Source: Gimesia alba
GTDB taxonomy: Bacteria > Planctomycetota > Planctomycetia > Planctomycetales > Planctomycetaceae
Direction: 5' to 3'
DNA: 64,000 nucleotides
NCBI RefSeq assembly: GCF_007744675.1
Contig: NZ_CP036269.1
Location: forward strand, 5,001,546-5,065,545
In this document: positions 61,066-64,000 of the stretch, piece after piece
Layout: the number at the start of each line of letters is the position of its first letter
How positions within the stretch are numbered: the first letter of the stretch is position 1
The notes under the pieces: model-generated
The model's database searches: none
Told to the model about the DNA's origin: nothing
The model's input: only the letters and a program-made list of their open reading frames with translations
Translations under genes and position numbers: made by a program

Positions 61066-62121
61066 TCAAAAAGAGCGATCTGAGCGAGTTTTGGCAGGCG
61101 GGTGTGACAGGATACGTTTTCCTGTAACGCCGGGACGTTTTACTGTTCCCTCAATGCGTCGGCCTGTCCTGGAGGGCGTCGGATTCTGTTGAACCTGAAT
61201 GGCTCCGACACCATCGGGAATCCGCAGTTGATCGCGTTCCAGCTTCTTGTCAAAATATGCAGACCCATGGCCGAATATTTCCTGGGTCGTTTGATCATGA
61301 AAGCTGACTCGCACTGTACCATCCTGATTGACGGTTCTGACAATACAGTCTGCCCAATTGCAGAAATCATCGATTCCCTGAAGATGCATGCCTTCTGCCA
61401 GACGCGTATCGGCTGTGACGGGCGAATAACCTTCCTTGAAGGCACCTTCTTTTGCTTTTTCCAGTTTCAATTCTTTGCCATATTTGTCTGCTTCTTTTTT
61501 CGCCCTGTAAACAAGATAGCTGATATGAGCACCTAATTTTCTCGCATCAGCCGGTCGACTTGATGCCCTGGTGAGTTGAGCCGGATGCTGTGACATCAGG
61601 CGGCTGATTTCCTCTGATATCTGTCTTTCCGCTGCGACTACTTCCGGCGCGCGATTCTGAGCCGCCCTGATTTCGTCTTCGTCTGTGGGGTGACGCCAGT
61701 TGTCGTATTCAACAGAAATTTCCGCCAGACTTTTCGCGAGCTCATCCAATTGAGAAGCCGCCGCATCAGCCTGTTCTTTACTGTCTAATGAGGCGACTAA
61801 ATTTAACTGTTTCTGCTGATAATACTTTAGATCATCCCGAAGTTTCGCTACAGATCGATCCATGCCAACCGCCACGCCGACATCTCTCCAGTCGAAGATA
61901 AAAACAAAGTAGATTACCGCAAAGCAGACTGCCACAGCGGCGATTGATTTCATGATAATTGTATCATTCACGGCCTGCTTTCTGACGGAGCCGTCCGAGG
62001 TTTTCTTACGCCGGCGAGGAGACACAACTTCATCGTCGGCACTTCGTTTCGATCTGCGTCGGCGGCGGGGAGGCTGAGTACTCAAAATGCAAAGCTTTTC
62101 TGCAAACAGGAAGTCATACAC
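61066..62121 (-). CDS. Unknown membrane-anchored coiled-coil protein
   Basis: 351 residues. I do not recognise the family. It has a very basic N-terminus (PPRRRRRSKRSADDE and PRRRKKTSDGSVRK), one membrane helix (SIAAVAVCFAVIYFVFIF), a helical stretch from about 85 to 215 with acidic and basic repeats, and a C-terminal part with EGMHLQGIDDFCNWADCIVRTVNQDGTVRVSFHD that may be a small beta domain. It ends basic. Start codon is uncertain: ATG 62121 with AAAGGTG upstream, or a TTG some 14 codons later. Neighbours give no clue. Confidence 0.65.
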   Translation of the reverse strand: MYDFLFAEKLCILSTQPPRRRRRSKRSADDEVVSPRRRKKTSDGSVRKQAVNDTIIMKSIAAVAVCFAVIYFVFIFDWRDVGVAVGMDRSVAKLRDDLKYYQQKQLNLVASLDSKEQADAAASQLDELAKSLAEISVEYDNWRHPTDEDEIRAAQNRAPEVVAAERQISEEISRLMSQHPAQLTRASSRPADARKLGAHISYLVYRAKKEADKYGKELKLEKAKEGAFKEGYSPVTADTRLAEGMHLQGIDDFCNWADCIVRTVNQDGTVRVSFHDQTTQEIFGHGSAYFDKKLERDQLRIPDGVGAIQVQQNPTPSRTGRRIEGTVKRPGVTGKRILSHPPAKTRSDRSF

Positions 62122-62210
62122 CTTTGTTTAAACCAGACGTTTATACTATAGAAAAGCAGTGTACAGAGTCAATAACTGACTCAAACACACCTGTTATGTA
62201 TGAACGTGGC

Positions 62211-64000
62211 TTACTTCCCGTTTACAATCGACACCTGGGCTGGTGACTCTTTTACGTCCAGCAGTTCCAGCCGCAGCACATCCCGTTCGGGAGTCAGGTC
62301 AATCGAGAAGGTTAACCGGTGCTTGCCTTTGGTGAGTTCCAGTTCGGTCTCCGGTTTGAGGACCACCGGTTTTTCGCCGATCCACATTTTGAGACCATCG
62401 ACCGAATCGAATTTCAGAATCGTTTTGCCAGGCGAAGTCGCTTCCAGTTCACAACGCACAAATGCAGCACCCTTGGCACGATTGGAAATGTGCAGTTTTC
62501 CAATCTCGTCGAAAGATCGAACCGGGAGACTGCCGTCCACGCGGCTGTATGCAGGCTCCCAGACAAACGCAGGGTTTTCCGTGGCAGCGGTTGCATGTCG
62601 GGTACGGCGGATGGCATGCATGGCTTCCGGCGTCCCTTTCATCACGCGCCAGCGACGTACGACACGATCTTTGCCTACGGTATAAGCTTCCGTTTTACCA
62701 AGCTCTGACAGGAAGCGAACCAGGTCGATCAGTTCCTGCTGAGTCAGTTTGTCGAGCAACCCAACCGGCATCAGTGAGGCAGCTGGGACTTCTTCGTCAA
62801 TCTGATCCAGTGGAACATTCATGATCTTATCATTCACATCTCGCAGAACCAGCTGGCTGTCGGTGCGACGCACCAAAACCCCGGAGAATACCTTCCCCTG
62901 ATCGGTAATCACAGTCACTGCATTATAATTTTCTTTGACGGCTTTGTTCGGGTCTAACAGGGAATCTACGATGTAATCCAGCTGCGCACTGCCACCCAGA
63001 CTGATAATGTCGGGACCGACTTTGCCGCCGGCGCCCCCAATGGCATGACATTTAAGGCAGGATAGATCTTCACGGCGGAAGATGGCTTCGCCACGATGGG
63101 CGTCCCCATTGGTTTTGACGGCATTGACGATCTCGGCCATCTCTTTCGGAGAGAGTTTCACTGGTTTTGGAGCACCACTGCTGGATAAACCACCGGCAAC
63201 GGCGATTGCTTTGGCGAGATTAGGGTTGGATCGTCCGGTTGATTGAATCAATCGTTCCAGTTGAATGGCGGCGTCTTTCGCGATCTGCTTCCCTTTGAGT
63301 GCGTTGACGAGCACTCCTGCGCCCCCTTTACGCTGCAGGAAGATATTCGACAGCGCGGAAAGCTGATCTGATGCGGTGATCTCTTTCATCAAGCTCACCG
63401 TTTGCTTGGCTGCGAGTTTCAGATTCATCTCTGCCAGTGCGGCAACAGATGCGATGCGAAGATCTTGTGAATCACCGTCAATACTCAGATTCTCGAGAAC
63501 ATCCTGATTCTCTACGCCGCCAAAGCGGGCTAATGCAAAGAAACACGATTTTCGCAGCGCTAATTTGGTCTGATCTGATTGTGCCAGATTACGAATGGGT
63601 CCCTGCAATGCTTCGATTTTCCAGAGCCCGGCACAATCGATGGCCGCCTGTTGTACAGACAGATTTTTCGAAGAAAACAGCTGTTGCAGTGAACTCAAGT
63701 CACCCGTCGGTCGCACTTTTCTCGCTTGAAACGCCTGCGACAGCGTCCGCAGAATAGCGGCCTGTTGAGCCGGTTTGGTATCGGTTTTCAAGGCGAGTGC
63801 AAACAGTTGCTGCAAATCATTGGCGTTACCAAATTTGGCGATCAGATTCAGGCTGGTTTGCAGTTCGCTATCAGGGATCTGTCCGGTTTTGATCAGTTTA
63901 GTAATCACCGGTGCCACTTCAGGCGAATTGACGGCAGTCAATGCGAACAACAGTTTCTTCGGTGTTTTTTGCAGTGAAGACGTGCCTTCCAGTACTTGAG
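62211..64000 (-). CDS. Heme-binding HEAT-repeat protein, C-terminal part (start outside window)
   Basis: The frame is open to base 64000, so the N-terminus is missing; a TTG at 63950 is not its true start. Visible parts are HEAT-like helical repeats, a heme c site in DLSCLKCHAIGGAGGKVGPD, and the planctomycetal heme-binding block (NKAVKENYNAVTVITDQGKVFSGVLVRRTDSQLVLRD, landmark), ending in a beta-rich domain that resembles a C-terminal sugar- or ligand-binding module. It probably belongs to the membrane-bound dehydrogenase group like the protein at 51013. Secretion cannot be judged here. Confidence 0.8.
   Translation of the reverse strand, partial: QVLEGTSSLQKTPKKLLFALTAVNSPEVAPVITKLIKTGQIPDSELQTSLNLIAKFGNANDLQQLFALALKTDTKPAQQAAILRTLSQAFQARKVRPTGDLSSLQQLFSSKNLSVQQAAIDCAGLWKIEALQGPIRNLAQSDQTKLALRKSCFFALARFGGVENQDVLENLSIDGDSQDLRIASVAALAEMNLKLAAKQTVSLMKEITASDQLSALSNIFLQRKGGAGVLVNALKGKQIAKDAAIQLERLIQSTGRSNPNLAKAIAVAGGLSSSGAPKPVKLSPKEMAEIVNAVKTNGDAHRGEAIFRREDLSCLKCHAIGGAGGKVGPDIISLGGSAQLDYIVDSLLDPNKAVKENYNAVTVITDQGKVFSGVLVRRTDSQLVLRDVNDKIMNVPLDQIDEEVPAASLMPVGLLDKLTQQELIDLVRFLSELGKTEAYTVGKDRVVRRWRVMKGTPEAMHAIRRTRHATAATENPAFVWEPAYSRVDGSLPVRSFDEIGKLHISNRAKGAAFVRCELEATSPGKTILKFDSVDGLKMWIGEKPVVLKPETELELTKGKHRLTFSIDLTPERDVLRLELLDVKESPAQVSIVNGK

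Overview
The window looks like chromosomal DNA of a planctomycete, most likely a marine Gimesia/Rubinisphaera-like member of the Planctomycetales. The pointers are lineage hallmarks: a secreted sulfatase, a DUF1559 prepilin-like protein followed by a small lipoprotein, a PSCyt1/DUF1549/DUF1553 - DUF1501 - large heme-binding dehydrogenase cluster, a XylR-type AraC regulator with sugar genes, and BlaI/BlaR1-like regulation. The genus is inference. I found no rRNA, tRNA or CRISPR array.

Region 1 (about 0.7-31 kb) reads as an energy-conservation and stress island. It holds a zinc alcohol dehydrogenase, a hemerythrin-like protein, PEP synthase, a complete nine-gene N-type (Na+-type) F-ATPase operon (atpDCQRBEFAG, 5210-12018) with a CBS protein behind it, and a twelve-gene operon on the minus strand (23494 down to 12602). 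That operon encodes a cyclic-nucleotide-binding protein, the four subunits of a group 3b NAD(P)-linked [NiFe] hydrogenase, its maturation protease and HypA, B, F, C, D, E. Next come a release-factor-like baeRF protein, an orphan NarL-type response regulator, Hsp20, a small His/Cys-containing protein, a second CBS protein, protein-isoaspartate methyltransferase, an archaeal-type SAM synthetase and a PAC2-family protein. The set suggests survival at low oxygen or low energy: hydrogen and NAD(P)H exchange, ion pumping, PEP recovery and protein repair.

Region 2 (31-43 kb) is mixed: a secreted M20 amidohydrolase; a gene-poor kilobase with a decayed MobC-like reading frame, 22-bp tandem repeats and a hairpin repeat that recurs at 54.2 kb; a BlaI/BlaR1-like pair with operators over its promoter; a dGTPase; a TPR lipoprotein; and a three-gene unit made of a DUF2089-like regulator, a small membrane protein and a membrane-anchored caspase/gingipain-like (clan CD) protein.

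Region 3 (42.5-51 kb) has a DUF1559 protein, a lipoprotein, and a XylR-type regulator upstream of an SSS symporter, a secreted aldose 1-epimerase and a secreted GH2 hydrolase, likely one carbohydrate-use unit closed by a terminator.

Region 4 (51-64 kb) has the minus-strand PSCyt1-DUF1501-heme dehydrogenase operon, an aldehyde dehydrogenase with a clear intrinsic terminator, an unknown membrane protein, and the C-terminal part of another heme-binding HEAT-repeat protein that runs off the window.
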